A stretch of DNA of 64,000 nt from Elephas maximus indicus (GCF_024166365.1 NC_064827.1:49938635-50002634); one strand, 5' to 3'; positions 12,398-24,756 are shown, counted from the first letter of the stretch. Notes: generated by a model not told the origin, from the letters alone. Translations and numbers: made by a program.

Positions 12398-12850
12398 GTG
12401 GAGCAAATGACACCTTCCAAACAGCAGAACATAAAGCATGTTTCCCCACATTCATTTGTACACTTACAGGAATTTATTTGCTTTTGTATTAAAAGCAGAA
12501 ATGCATATCAAGTTAGATTTTTATTTCTATCAGTCATAATTACACTTGTCACTATTTTGCTAAGACTATGTCATAACTTACAAGGGGAAAAAGACACATT
12601 GATAAGTACTTTAAGAAACCAAAGGAAAAAGAGACAAGATGATAAGTACTTTAAAAAAAACCACTAATATTGAGAGGAGGACTTTTTTGAAATAAAAATC
12701 TTCACCCATTTACTCATTTCAGAGTGTCAAAAAGGTAGTACAAGCACAGATGGGTTGGCAGCACAAGCCCTATCCTCCTCTAAGGTACTTTTTCCATTTC
12801 ACAATGATGATGTCACACGAAGTAAAAATACCTGGGTTTGACCACTTTCC

Positions 12851-13055
12851 TTTCCTATTCACTACCTTTCAAAAGTATCTACTACATGCTGACATGATGA
12901 TAAGCTTTTCATATACATTACATCTTAAGCTTATAACCTTGCAAAATAATTATTTCTACTTTTAAGACAAAATTAAGGTTCAGAAAAATAAGGAAATTTG
13001 TGTAATATCACACAGCTACAAAGATATAGAGCCGGGAATGAACCCTGATCTTTCT
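12851..13055 (-). mobile_element. MIR SINE
   Basis: Reversed MIR core: CTACTTTTAAGACAAAATTA, AGGTTCAGAAAAATAAGGAA, TCACACAGCTACAAAG and GGGAATGAACCCTGATC in the expected order. Confidence 0.7.
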
Positions 13056-13083
13056 AGTTTCAAAGTCACTTTCTAATTGGTGT

Positions 13084-13350
13084 GATAATTAATTTTATGT
13101 GTCAGTTTGGCTAGGCTATGGTTCCCAGTGGTTTGGCCAAATAGTAGACTAGTTGCTGTTCTACAATGTAATCTAATGTGATGGATCCACCCTACATAAT
13201 GTAATCTAATGTAATATTCAATTGACCAGTTGAAAAGAGAGTTTTCTTAGGGTGTGGCCTGCCTCCAGACTGTAAACATTTTGGCAAATCTCTCTCTCTC
13301 TAATTTCTAACTGGTTCTGTTTCTCTAGAGAACCCGAAGTAAGATAGTTA
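13084..13350 (+). mobile_element. Old LTR-like repeat
   Basis: TTAATTTTATGTGTCAGTTT, GGCTAGGCTATGGTTCCCAG and GGGTGTGGCCTGCCTCCAGA, then TCTAGAGAACCCGAAGTAAG, resemble a known ancient mammalian repeat, but I cannot name the family. It carries a local repeat of AATGTAATCTAATGT near 13165 and 13198. Confidence 0.4.
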
Positions 13351-13565
13351 GTTAACCTGGAAATCCAGACCCTGGAATGGTTTCCATAATACAACAATTC
13401 TCCCTGAAAGGGATGTATATTACATACCTAGCATTCTGGGGAAAGAATCCAACTAAAAATGTATGTTTTAAGTATGCAAAATATTTCAACATAACATTTG
13501 CTTATATTTACAGTTACACACACATATATTCTCTCTTTACTCATAGCAACTCTGATGCTGAAATA

Positions 13566-13715
13566 GCAATTATGATCACGTCTATTTTATAAATAAGGAA
13601 ACTGAAACTTTGCAGTATCTGGCATACAGTAAAAATGCAAATATTTGTTAAATGAATAAGACTTAAATAAGCTAAGTGGCTAGTTATGGAACAGGGTTCA
13701 AACCCAGGTCTCTTC
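13566..13715 (-). mobile_element. MIR-like fragment
   Basis: TTTTATAAATAAGGAAACTG at the left and GGGTTCAAACCCAGGTCTCT at the right are the two MIR landmarks in reverse orientation, with the middle diverged. Confidence 0.5.
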
Positions 13716-14034
13716 TAATTTTAAAACCAGTGACCTAGACAACAAAACACAGCTGCCTCCAGGGACTATTCTCATCATTATGCAAACAATTTAAGCATAA
13801 TAATAAGTACAATTATAAACCAGAACTAAGCAGATAACTTATTCACTTGATGATCACATTTTTATACCACTTTTGTTAGTGTAATAATGACAGTACAAGT
13901 ATTCAGATCAGGGAGACCACAGGGGCTGGAAAATAGCCATGCCAGCCCATTACTACAACGCACATGCTTTTAACACCACTGGATGGACAATTTGAGTTTC
14001 AATAAAAGGATATGTATTGAATCATTCATTTGCT

Positions 14035-14260
14035 GATTCAATTGTCCAAACACAAACATTTGTTGAGTACGTACTATGTGGCAGAAACCAGAAAAGTTCA
14101 AGTGTACACAAAGTGCCATGGATACACTAACGGTCTCATTTTATCTTCCCCGAACTGTGTAGGAGAGGTCATTATCCCCATTTGATAGGTGAGAAAATGG
14201 AAGCTCAAAAAGATTAAATAACTTTTTGAAAGCTATGTGGTCAAGCTAGGAATCAACTCC
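14035..14260 (-). mobile_element. L2/MIR fragment
   Basis: AACATTTGTTGAGTACGTAC, TATGTGGCAG and CATTATCCCCATTTGATAGG, then TGAGAAAATGGAAGCTCA, follow the usual reversed L2/MIR order. Confidence 0.65.
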
Positions 14261-14552
14261 AAGTTATGAGTATATGGAGATGTACACGTGTGGGCATCTT
14301 ATTCCTTCTGTATTCCAGCATAAACAGTAGTCTACCACTCTACACCAGGGTTAAACCAGAGCCCAAAATACACTCATTATTGTCACAAGTCCATTCAAGT
14401 TTGCAACAATATGCACAGAAAAAGATTGGAAGGATATACTCTAAAATGTTTTCAGTGGTTGGTATACGTACTTTTTTCATTATTCTTTCCTGTACCACTG
14501 CTTTTAGGAATCAAAATACATGTCAGGAAATTTTTCAACATTTTAAGCTATT

Positions 14553-14600
14553 ACAACAGTGTTTTTCACACTGCAGGTTGTGACCCATCATGTCACACAC
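14553..14600 (+). mobile_element. hAT MITE end fragment
   Basis: CAGTGTTTTTCACACTGCAG then GTTGTGACCCATCATGTC resembles one end of hAT-Charlie MITEs. Only about 50 bp are recognisable. Confidence 0.4.
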
Positions 14601-14758
14601 AGAAAATTATATGTTTAATTTAGCATACTGGGGCACACTGGGTTAAATGGCTAAGGCTGCTCCCAGCAGAGGCAACAGGGCCCGGGCTTGAAGATATCAA
14701 TATTACATGCTGCCAGCCAGCATCCCAGTTAGGAGGTTCTACGCTATTGGTCAGATCA

Positions 14759-14805
14759 ATCCAAAACCAAAACCAAACCCATTACTGTCAAGTCAATTCC
14801 GACTC
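14759..14805 (-). mobile_element. 47-bp truncated AfroSINE with target-site duplication
   Basis: Only the 3'-most block (reversed: AAACCCATTACTGTCAAGTC, AATTCCGACTC) and its T/G-rich tail are present. ATTGGTCAGATCA occurs exactly on both sides, at 14746-14758 and 14806-14818, showing that a very short cDNA was inserted as such. Confidence 0.85.
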
Positions 14806-15208
14806 ATTGGTCAGATCAGCATTTTTTTTTAAATAAAACACAGGAAAAAAAAAGAAAACATTAGCAAACAATATACATAGTAAGGAAAAGTACAGTTTGT
14901 GAAAATGTGTTTTAGCTATTCAACTTCATCTTCTAAGGCTCTGCTCCTCTTTCACTGTAGGCCAAACACACTGCCCTTGCCATTCCTTGAATACGCTGGG
15001 GGCACTTTCACATTAAGGACTGTGCACTGGCACATGCCTCTGCTGGAAGGCTCATCCCCCAAGAAATCTAAATGACTAACTCCCTCACCTATTTCTAAGC
15101 TTATCTTTTCAAGAAGACTTAAAAACGACAACTCCCCTCCATATCCCTGATCCTCCTTACCCTAGCTCTATGTTTTCTTTTTTTCCGTAACACTTATCAA
15201 ATTCACTG

Positions 15209-15354
15209 TGCCCTAGTGACACACTGGTTAAGAGCTCGGCTGCTAACCAAAATTTACCAGCTGCTCCTCAGAAACCCCATGGGGCAGTTCTACTTATAGG
15301 GTTGCTAGAGTCAGAGCCAACTCTAAGGGCAACGGGTGTGGTTTTTTGGTTTTG
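15209..15354 (+). mobile_element. AfroSINE, short (A) form
   Basis: GTGCCCTAGTGACACACTGG, TTAAGAGCTCGGCTGCTAAC, CATGGGGCAGTTCTACTTAT and GGGTTGCTAGAGTCAGAGCC are in order. The B-box region is partly deleted (AAAATTTACCAGCTGC). Confidence 0.85.
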
Positions 15355-16851
15355 TAATAAACTAGATGATTTCTGAAACAAAAAGTAACACATGCTCTAA
15401 AATGTAGTGGAGTCTTTATATTTCTAATTCAAAATTAGGGTCTCTGAAACTGTTAATTCAAAGGTTAAACTAACAAGGAACTAAGTTTTTGCAACACTGT
15501 GATCCTTTTGTTAATTTCAAGCAAATCATAGACGAGAATTAGCATTCAATCTTATAGTAAAAATCACTGCTATCTAGAAAGCTTAAGAAATGAGTCAATT
15601 TGAGTAGTTGTTTTCTAAGAAACTACTCTGACTTTAAACAACAAAATAAAAACAATAAGCAAACAAACAAAAAACCTTCCTTATTCTTAGTTCTTTTAAG
15701 AATATGAAGTCATTACAGAAGCGTGAGCTTGTCAGATGGCTGGACTTTACCGTACTTGAGCCAGGATGGTAGTAATAAAAGCCAAAGTTACTAAGAATGT
15801 CCAAATTTCTTCTCTCATAGTAACTCTAAATGACAACACTTAATCTTACACTGAAGTTATTCCTTAAGCCAGGAGACAGACTTCAACGCTGTGGTGTTCA
15901 GTTTTAAAAATTGCTATTTCCTTCTACATTTTCTGAAACCTCAAATACAACAAAATGTGAGAATATCTTATCCAAAGGGTCAAGAAATTTTAACTCATTT
16001 GACATTTTATTTGCATATTTTTTTTATACTCCGTCACTAAATTATACCTCACATTTTGGAGCTGGATCAAATTTCTTAGAAAACTGATTTTTAGCATGCA
16101 TTAAATATTAGTCTGTTCTCATGAGCACATATAACTCTGGGTCATTTTCAAGTAAGCAGAAAGATACACAATAACTTACAGATTTATCAAACCAGAAGAT
16201 TAAGCTCTGGCATGGTATCCTTCTAAGAACCTAGGGTAAACACAGCATATCAAATAGGCTATCTTTTCACAGGTAATTTTACTAGCTCAAATGTACAGTA
16301 CCTTCCTATTTTTAAAAATTTCCTTGAATATCATTTCTAAAGATGTAGCCCTCAAAAGGTATTTTATCACAGAGACAAAGCGCAGCCCTTCAATCCCCAA
16401 GCCACAGTCACATTCCATCAAAGCCAGAAGCAGCAGAGTCCATTCAATTTTCAGTTGGGAAAAGTACGGCCTCAAGAAGGAAAGTGACTTGTCCTAAGTG
16501 ACACTGTAAACTAGTAGAACAATCAATAGAAACACTCAAACTCTTAGCTTCTAATTTTAACTGGTATCCTCTGGTGCCTCCCTAATTTGCCCTCCCAAAT
16601 CCCTGATTTGCTATCAGGCAACCAATTAGCCAAAACTGTGCTCATTGAGAACTACTGACATTTTCCAGATTATTGTTGTCCCTTGCTCATGCAGGATATA
16701 TTTCTCACAAGCTTTGAATCACTATTTAAAGAAACTTCCTCATTCTTTATCTCACTTTTGTCTCAGTTTCTGAGACAGACAGCAAGTGTGAAGCTACACC
16801 AGCACCATTCAATGACACTTTCTGTGACGATGGAAATGTTTCATAATCTGT

Positions 16852-16960
16852 ACTGTTCAATAGAGTAGCCACTAGGCACGTGAGGCCACTGAGTGACTGA
16901 AACGTGGCTATTCAGGCTGAGGAGCTGAATTTTCTATTTTGTTTACTTTTAATCAATTTA
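16852..16960 (+). mobile_element. hAT-Charlie-type MITE fragment
   Basis: AATAGAGTAGCCACTAGGCA, CGTGAGGCCACTGAGTGACT and GAAACGTGGCTATTCAGGC match the GTAGCCACTAGCCACATGTG-type core of an old mammalian DNA transposon family. Confidence 0.5.
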
Positions 16961-17965
16961 CATTTACAGCAAAGCGCTACAAGATTATAACTTTAGTAAC
17001 GTTGCTGAGTATGATCCACTCATGGTTCTTATACCCCTTTACACCCTGTTGAACTGAGACAGACACTTACAGTAGAATCCCTCAGGTAAAAAGGGCTCCA
17101 GCTGCTTTTATTCAGGGTCAAGAACTTTTCCGATTCATTTTACTAAAAGACCTTTTAGTAAAATATTTTCAATCTAATCACCAAAAAAAAAAAAAAAAAA
17201 CAAACCAAACCTGGTACTAGGCTATTACTAGATTTTGATAATCTTAAGAAATGGGGGGGGGGGTTGGCATTCTATTATTGAGTCTACAGTTTCTTTTGCT
17301 CCAACGTTATTACAATGTTTTTGAGATGGCTTCCTTTTTCTTTTTTTCATTGCTTTTCTCTATTAGTAATGATTGTGTCTACAAACTCAGGTGACTTAAA
17401 ATTATAGTCAAATATGATGTTCAAGGTTCTATGTAATGATATGAAGGAATCTTAAGGGATCTTCATCACCATATTACCAACAGAATCAAAGCAGTCTGAA
17501 TTTGACGAGACCTGAGGCAATATACCAGAAGCTCCTTCAAAACAGCATTTTTTTCCTCCTCTCTTGAGTGGGGCTACCTAATACTGTTAATCTGAATGCT
17601 GAGCATCCATAAAGACCACAATTTTTATTTTGGCTAAACTGATAAGTTGTTCTAATGAAAACTGGCCAAAGGGTTTGTCAGCTTCTTTAAGGTCAATTCT
17701 GACATCTGGCCATATCAGAAGGCCAGACAGCAAGGCTTCCCTTCAAAAAACAAAGCCAAACAAACAGGTATTCGATTTATCTTAAAGTTCTCTTGACTTA
17801 CACAAAAAGGAAGGGTAAAGAAAAGCACAGTCCTTTTCTTCATTCTATTTAGGACTGAGAATTAACCCATCATTCTAACCCTTTCTTAAAGGCTCTATTC
17901 AAATTCATCTTTCTCCAAGAAGACTTTATTCCTCCATTGAGAAATAATTTCTGCTTCTTCCAAAC

Positions 17966-18112
17966 ACCTACAGCAGTACTTCTCAAACTTTAAGGCGCAC
18001 ATGCATCAGCTGGGTATATTGTTCAAACATAGATTCTCATTCAGTAGGTCTGGGAGAGGCCTTTTCAAAGATGCCTAGGCTCCAAACCATACTTCTGAGT
18101 GGAAGGGATCTA
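17966..18112 (+). mobile_element. MER5A-like hAT MITE
   Basis: CAGCAGTACTTCTCAAACTT, GCACATGCATCAGCTGGGTA, TCATTCAGTAGGTCTGGGAG then AGGCCTTTTCAAAGATGC follow the MER5A order closely; the 3' end is missing. Confidence 0.7.
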
Positions 18113-18137
18113 TAACACACTTCTATTAATACTTTAT

Positions 18138-18330
18138 AGTCTCTTGGTCACAAAATGGTTTGCGCTCGACTATTAACCTAAAGGTTGGCAGTTTTAATCT
18201 ACCCAGCAGTGCTGTAGAAGAAAGGCCAGGCAATCTGCTTCTAGTCATTGAAAACCCTACAGAGTACAGTTCTACTCTGAAACACATGGGGTCACCATGA
18301 GTTGGAATCAACACGATGGCAATGTTTTTT
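18138..18330 (+). mobile_element. AfroSINE, long (B) form
   Basis: CTCGACTATTAACCTAAAGG, AGAAAGGCCAGGCAATCTGC, GAAAACCCTACAGAGTACAG and GGGGTCACCATGAGTTGGAA in order, ending in a T-rich tail. The first 30 bp of the head are diverged. Confidence 0.82.
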
Positions 18331-18368
18331 TTTGTTTTTTTAAATCAATACCTTCAGGGTATGCATGG

Positions 18369-18525
18369 AGCCCTCGTAGCACAGTGGTTAAGAGCTCAGC
18401 TGCTAGCCAAAATGTCAGCAGTTTGAATCCACCAGCTGCTTCTCGGAAACCCTGTGGGGCAGCTCTCTCTGTCTATAGGGTCGCTATGAGTCGGAACTGA
18501 CTCAACAGCAGCAGTTTTTGGTTTT
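18369..18525 (+). mobile_element. AfroSINE, short (A) form
   Basis: GAGCCCTCGTAGCACAGTGG (A-box region), CAGTTTGAATCCACC (B-box region), GAAACCCTGTGGGGCAGCTC and GGGTCGCTATGAGTCGGAAC. Complete head to tail, and directly downstream of another SINE on the same strand. Confidence 0.9.
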
Positions 18526-19065
18526 CGGGGGTTTTTGTTTTGTTTTTAGGGTATGTATCACTTCCCTCTTGGTATTCTAATTATTATATATACATCTTCT
18601 ACCACCAACTGAATTATAAATTTCTTGGACACATTATACGCATCTTAATTATCTTTTTCTCTTCCATAGCAGATAGCAAACAGATACTCAAATGGGGGGA
18701 AGAACAGAAAAAGTAATACCAATAATATTGATTGAGCTCCTATAGTTTGGGGCATAGACAGGCCCTCTCTGTGGAATCAAATGTAGACTAAAGATCAATA
18801 AATGCTGTGAAAAGTCTGTTTTTAATTACTTCCTCGGTTAGATGAAACACAGCATAGCAATGGTCAACAGTAGAAAAACTGTAACCTAAGTATGCTTATT
18901 CCTTAAATAGTACATCTAAAGGTTGAACTACCATAAAGCCATCACAAATCATGGCCTATAGTCAAGAAAAGGTTTTTAACGACTGTAGCAATTAAACATC
19001 TTCTCCATGGTTTTTACAAGATTTTAACCATCACATATATTATTAAATTCAGATGGACAATACAG

Positions 19066-19126
19066 TGTATTCTAGTGCCTCTCGGCCCTGGCTGCATCTT
19101 AGAATCAACTCAGATAAAGGGTTAAA
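19066..19126 (+). mobile_element. hAT MITE end fragment
   Basis: TCTAGTGCCTCTCGGCCCTG then GCTGCATCTTAGAATCAACT resembles the 5' end of hAT-Charlie MITEs (CTCAACCCTGGCTGCACATTAGAATCA type). Confidence 0.5.
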
Positions 19127-19128
19127 AA

Positions 19129-19130
<2 letters not shown>

Positions 19131-19162
<32 letters not shown>

Positions 19163-19276
19163 CATCTAAAAACAGATGATCAACAATTATATAGAAAAAT
19201 AGGCCAGATGTGTGTGTGTGTGTGCACAAGCATCTAAAAGCAGAGGACCAACAATTACATAGGAAAATAGGCCAGA
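19131..19276. repeat. (GT)n microsatellite with a 48-bp tandem duplication
   Basis: A GT run (about 19131-19160) is followed by a 48-bp unit at 19161-19208, a second GT run, and a second copy at 19229-19276. The copies differ at 5 of 48 positions by eye, with a 68-bp period. Confidence 0.85.
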
Positions 19277-19689
19277 GACAGGAAGAGAGTCCACAGAAAA
19301 AGAAATGTAAATGGCCTTTAAATACAAAAAAGCAGCTCACCCATAATAAAAAGATGCAAATTAAAACACACTGACATACAATTCCTCACTAATTAGATTA
19401 ATAAACACCCAATCTTTTGACGTTAAACTATGTTAACAAGGCTATAGGGAAACTGTTACATTGTTAATGAGACTACCCAAAGGCAAGATCTCTATAGAAA
19501 GAATTTGACAGTATCCAGCAACAACTACAGAGTTACATATGCATTTACATTTTGCCCCAGCAATTCCACTTACAGGAATTTATCTCAAAGACATAGTAGC
19601 AAGAATATGGAAAGATAAATAGCAGCTAACTGAATCCCACCAAGGTACTCCAGGGGCTCTGTGGAACAAAGACCTATCTGCTTTCTTTC

Positions 19690-19809
19690 CAGGCAAAAAC
19701 CTGTGATCTGCTTTCCTAAAGATTACAGCCCCCCGCCCCCAAAAAAACCTATGGGGCAGTTCTACTACATCACATGGGGTCACTATGAGGTGTCACCTAA
19801 CAACAACAG
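19690..19809 (+). mobile_element. AfroSINE, C form, partial
   Basis: GTGATCTGCTTTCCTAAAGA, TATGGGGCAGTTCTACTACA and CATGGGGTCACTATGAGGTG, ending CACCTAACAACAACAGCA. The tail is the same as that of the RTE LINE. Confidence 0.75.
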
Positions 19810-19825
19810 CATTCTTTGCAGAGAG

Positions 19826-20028
19826 GAGCCTGTGGGTAGTGCAAGTGGTACAAACAGCCCAGTGTTATTTTGGCTGCAACAGGTGGTTTGGGGCCACTCA
19901 GATGCACCACAGAAAAAAGGCCTGGCAATCTACTTCCAAAAAATCAGCCATTGAAAACCTTATGGAGTACAGCTCTACTCTGACATATACAGGGTCTCCA
20001 TGAGTCAGAATCAACTAGATGGAAACTT
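19826..20028 (+). mobile_element. AfroSINE, long (B) form, diverged head
   Basis: CCTGTGGGTAGTGCAAGTGG, AAAAAGGCCTGGCAATCTAC, CAGCCATTGAAAACCTTATG and AGGGTCTCCATGAGTCAGAA in order, followed by a T-run. It sits directly after the previous SINE. Confidence 0.8.
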
Positions 20029-20217
20029 TTTTTTTTTTAATTTTAGTTCTTTGCAGAACTATTTGTAATAGAAGAATGAAAACAACAAAAGTTGAATAAA
20101 CTATGTATGATACATCTACCTAGTAAATAAGCAGTTTAAAAAGAAATAAGGAATATTTCTATCCTGATCTCTAAAATAAATGTTTAAGTTTTTTTAAAAA
20201 GGTTAAGCAAAAGGAGA

Positions 20218-20376
20218 CCAAAAACTCCTTGCCATCGATTTGATTCCAACTCATAGCAATTGTATAGGACAGAGTAGAACTGCTCCATAGGGTATCCATG
20301 GATTGGCTGATGGATTCAAACTGCCGACTTTTTGGTTAGGAGTTGAGCTCTTAACCACTATGCCACCAGGGCTCCT
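20218..20376 (-). mobile_element. AfroSINE, short (A) form
   Basis: Reversed order from CCTTGCCATCGATTTGATTC through CAGAGTAGAACTGCTCCATA to CTTAACCACTATGCCACCAG and GGCTCCT; complete. Confidence 0.88.
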
Positions 20377-21029
20377 AAGTGTTTAAAAAAGAGGAATAAA
20401 AAGGTTTAGCAAAGGGGGAGGAGATACATACACATAAATACATATAACTTCCTTTTATTAAGAAAAAAAAGGGAAGGAAAGACCATAAAATTGGGAAGGA
20501 GATTAGAAAGAGAGACAGATATACAAGCTAGACTTCTCTAATTATAACTAACTTTATAGATTTTGCTATAGAAGCAGTAAGCTTCACATAAGTATGAAAC
20601 AAAAAATAAACATATGGGCCTAACTATGTACCACTTTGGTGGTAAAAAACACAGAATTTAACAACAAATTTATAGAAAACACAAGGGACAGAAAAACATA
20701 TTAAACCACACCACAAAGATGCAATCGGTACCATCCAGAATGTTGGAAACTACAGGAAAGACAGTCCAGTTTCCTTAATAAATAAATTACAAGGAAAAAA
20801 AAATTAGATGGAGAGTTAACCTATAGATTAAAAAAGATTTGTAAGAGACATATGAGCAAATTGTAATGCATGGATCTTATACAGTTCATGCTTTCAACAT
20901 TCAATCAGTTAAAAAAGGAAGAAATTGAAACAATCAGAGAAATCCAAACATTGACTAGATATTTGAAGATGTGATAATGGTATTCTGGTTTTTATTTTGC
21001 TTTTAATCCTTATCTTTTAGAAAGAGATA

Positions 21030-21182
21030 CTAAGGTGGCGGAGGGCAACCATCTGGGGAATTTTTTTAAAAAACCATTGTCTGTGTTCCACAGATATAAC
21101 TGGTCTGGAACAGGCTTTAACATCTTTTTAAAAGTGCCCCCAGATGATCGACTGTGCAGCCTGCTTTTGTGAACCACTGATT
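21030..21182 (-). mobile_element. hAT MITE remnant
   Basis: The right end, GTGCCCCCAGATGATCGACT, GTGCAGCCTGCTTTTGTGAA then CCACTGA, resembles the CCAGGTGATTCTAATGTGCAGCC...GAACCACTG end of mammalian hAT MITEs. Confidence 0.45.
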
Positions 21183-22019
21183 TGGGGCAAGATGTATCAA
21201 CAGAATAAATAATTCACCTAGTTATCAGTAAAACTATGTGCCTGAGAAAATCTCTTGGAGATTGGAATCTATATTTATTACTAACATTAATGGCTAAAAC
21301 TGACATCTCTGAATTCCACTTTACTTATTTTTAGGTAGTGGTTTTAATTAAATAAATGTCTACCTACCTGGCTCTCTAATTTACTTAGCTTTCTATCTAA
21401 CCAAACTTTTCTTGGTTTCCTGTAAAATACTGAACAAACCAGCAGCAACAATGGCAAAAGTCTCAAGTGTCCAGACAGGGCAATTAGGGACACTAACGAC
21501 TTATAATCTGTAAATACATAATTATCAATACATACATAATTGTCAATACATTAATGAGAAAACATCGTCAATAAAGCAACTGAAGGGGAGTGTTACCAAT
21601 CTCTGAACCACAGAAGAGGTTACTTAGGATGTATAAGTCAACTTCATTCCAATTTAGTCCTACTTCTCTTATCTCATCTCACCTTTTCGAAAGTCTTGTA
21701 CACAACCAATGCTAGAAGAACAATGCTAAGAAATAATTTAAGTAAGAAATGGTCAATTTCAATCCTGAAGAAACCCATCTCAGATAGAAGGACAAGCAGA
21801 AAAGGGCTAATTAATCATCAGTAACAGATTACTCAGCCAGAGAGAGAAATGAAATTCACCCTTAGCTTACCCTATGAGCTGCCATGTAATAATCACGGCT
21901 CAGTGAAATGAAAAACTGATACCATGATACACCTGGCCAGGTGCCTTGCTCTGATTCAAGAAGCTCTCCTTAAAAGCATACACAATTAGAAAGCAATTTC
22001 CCAATCCCAATATTACATA

Positions 22020-22227
22020 AACCAAACTCACCACTGTCGAGTGGATTCTGACTCATAGTGGCCCTATATGACAGAGCAGAACTGCCCCAAAGGGTTTCCA
22101 AGGCTGTTAATCTTTACGGAAGCAGGCTGCTACATCTTTCTCCAGTGGAGCAGCTAGTGGGTTTGAACCGCTGACCTTTTGGTTCGGAGCTGAGCATTTT
22201 AACCACTGTGCCACCAGGGCTCCTCAT
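22020..22227 (-). mobile_element. AfroSINE, long form, with target-site duplication
   Basis: Complete reversed SINE from CCAAACTCACCACTGTCGAG to CACTGTGCCACCAGGGCTCC. ATATTACATA occurs on both sides, at 22010-22019 and 22228-22237. Confidence 0.92.
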
Positions 22228-23008
22228 ATATTACATAGATGGAGCTTTAGCAGAGAACCATCATGGTCTCCAGCATTTAAATCATCCACAATTATGGTAG
22301 CATAGATTATACGATGTTCAGAACTAAAGTCTGTAATCACACAGCTAATGGATCAACCCAAGTCATACTGGGAACAGTATTTCCATATATTAAAAAAAAC
22401 TAAAAGGTGACGGAAGTGTTTCTTAAAATAAGCCTGCAATGAAACAATTCATTCTCTAAAATCCTGACTTAAAAAAAAAAAAAATGACGGCCCAGGAAAA
22501 AAGTTATCACTTTGAGCTTGTGTTTAGTTACCCATTCCAGAAAGACTTTTTAGGCATAGAGTATGTTTCAAAGTGCTTAAAGGTCATGAAAAAGGTAGCC
22601 ATTTGCCTCGAGAAGTTTAGGAATATATGTTTCTACAGTTATCTTATGAACTCGACTAAATCTGAATAGGCCTTGCTCTTTAGGGCTGAATTTTCCAGGA
22701 AAAAAAAAAAGTGTAGGAAAAGAATATGTGGTTTTTTAGAGCAAGCCATTTAAGGAAAAAATTATTACCTCGGCTAGATGGGAACTTGGGTTTTCCATGG
22801 CTGTGTGTGGGCAGGGATAAACTTACAGTCTGAGAGGGAAAGCTGGAGGGAGCAGGAAGATAGTACTTTGAGGAACGTAAAGGATACATTATTAGATAGG
22901 TGGAATACTGAGTAAGCAGGTTCCACCAGGAGGACAGAATTATCAGTTATGTAAGCCATTCAAAGCTGCAGTTAGACAAGACAAATGTTTCATAGATACT
23001 AACTAACT

Positions 23009-24306
23009 GTTGTTGTTGTTAGGTACCATCGAGTCGCTTCTGACTCATAGCGACCCCACGCGCAACAGAACGAAACACTGCCCGGTCCTGCGCCATCCTT
23101 ACAATCGTTGTTATGCTTGAGCCCATTGTTGCAGCCACTGTGTCAATCCACCTTGTTGAGGGTCTTCCGCTGACCCTGTACTCTGCCAAGCATGATGTCC
23201 TTCTCCAGGGACTGATCACTCCTGACAACATGTCCAAAGTAGGTAAGACGCAGTCTCGCCATCCTTGCCTCTAAGGAGCATGCTGGCTGCACTTCTTCCA
23301 AGATAGATTTGTTCGTTCTTTTGGCAGTCCATGGTATATTCAATATTCTTCGCCAACACCACAATTCAAAGGCGTCAACTCTTCTTCAATCTTCCTTATT
23401 CCTTGTCCAACTTTCACATGCATATGATGTGATTGAAAATACCATGGGTTGGGTCAGGCGCACCTTAGTCTTCAAGGTGACATCTTTGCTCTTCAACACC
23501 TTGAAGAGGTCCTTTGCAGCAGATTTGCCCAATGCAATGCATCTTTTGATTTCTTGACTGCTGCTTCCATGGCTGTTGATTGTGGATCCAAGTAAAATGA
23601 AATCCTCAACAGCTCGAATCTTTTCTCCGTTTATCATGATGTTGCTCATTGGTCCAGTTGTGAGGATTTTTGTTTTCTTTATTTGAGGTGTAATCCATAC
23701 TGAAGGCTGTGGTCTTTGATCTTCATTAGTAAGTGCTTCAAGTCCTCTTCACTTTCAGCAAGCAAGCTTGTGTCATCTGCATAACGCAGGCTGTTAATGA
23801 GTCTTCCTTCAATCCTGATGCCCCGTTCTTCTTCATATAGTCCAGCTTCTCGTACCATTTGCTCAGCATAGAGATTAAACAGGTATGGTGAAAGAATACA
23901 ACCCTGACCCACACCTTTCCTGACTTGAAACCAATCAGTATCCCCTTGTTCTATCCGAACAACTGCCTCCTGATCTATGTAAAGGGTCCTCATGAGCACA
24001 ATTAAATGTTCTGGAATTCCCATTCTTCGCAGTGTTATCCATAGTTTGTTATGATCCACACAGTCAAATGCCTTTGCATAGTCAATAGAACACAGGTAAA
24101 CATCCTTCTGGTATTCTCTGCTTTCAGCCAGGATCCATCTGACATCAGCAATCATAGCCCTGGTTCCACGTCCTCGTCTGAAACCGGCCTGAATTTCTGG
24201 CAGTTCCCTGTCAATATACTGCTGCAGCCGCTTTTGAATGATCTTCAGCAAAATTTTGCTTGTGTGTGATATTAATGATATTGTTCTATAATTTCCACAT
24301 TCGGTT
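23009..24306 (-). mobile_element. RTE-clade LINE, 3' 1.3 kb
   Basis: The 3' tail lies at 23009 (TGTTGTTGTTAGGTACCATC in reverse) and the element reads left into the RT, ending at CATTCGGTTGGATCAC. It contains one long intact stretch of RT (see the pseudogene entry). Endonuclease and the 5' half are missing: a 5'-truncated copy. Confidence 0.93.
23679..24251 (-). pseudogene. RTE reverse transcriptase fragment, open for 190 codons
   Basis: Part of the RTE copy at 23009-24306. In order, the frame shows IQAGFRRGRGTRA, CSIDYAKAFDCVDHNKLW (RT motif A with its catalytic Asp), GVGQGCILSPYLFNLYAEQM (motif B) and LRYADDTSLLAESEEDLKHL (motif C, YADD intact). It is the best-preserved RT core in the window. 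It has no N-terminal endonuclease, and the frame breaks downstream at HLK, so it is a dead fragment. Confidence 0.9.
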
Positions 24307-24756
24307 GGATCACTAGTATATGATTATTAAAACTACCTTGGTAAACACTGTGTTCAAATTGGATCTAACTTGACTTGTAATTTATTTCCTACCCCATTAA
24401 TCTTTACAGGTATTTGCTGAAGTGTCTTTTAAGTTTCTACTCCTCTACATTTGCTAGAAAGATAAATAAAATACGCAAAATGTTATCTGGGTAGTAAAAT
24501 TACTAGGAACTTTTTTCTTCTTCTTTATATTATCAGAATTTGGAAGATTTCTGTAAAAAGCATGAGTTAGCTCAAAATAAACCCTGTCTCCTTTTTAAAG
24601 TTAGCTCCAATACCAAACACCATTCCAGGAAAAGTGTATTTGATGTAGTTTTTCTAGTCAATATTTCAATTTTTCTTTCCAATATCTTAATATTTTTGCC
24701 CTTTCTGCTTTTTGGTAACCTAAAAGTAATTTCTAGCAGACAACTCAAAATCCAGG

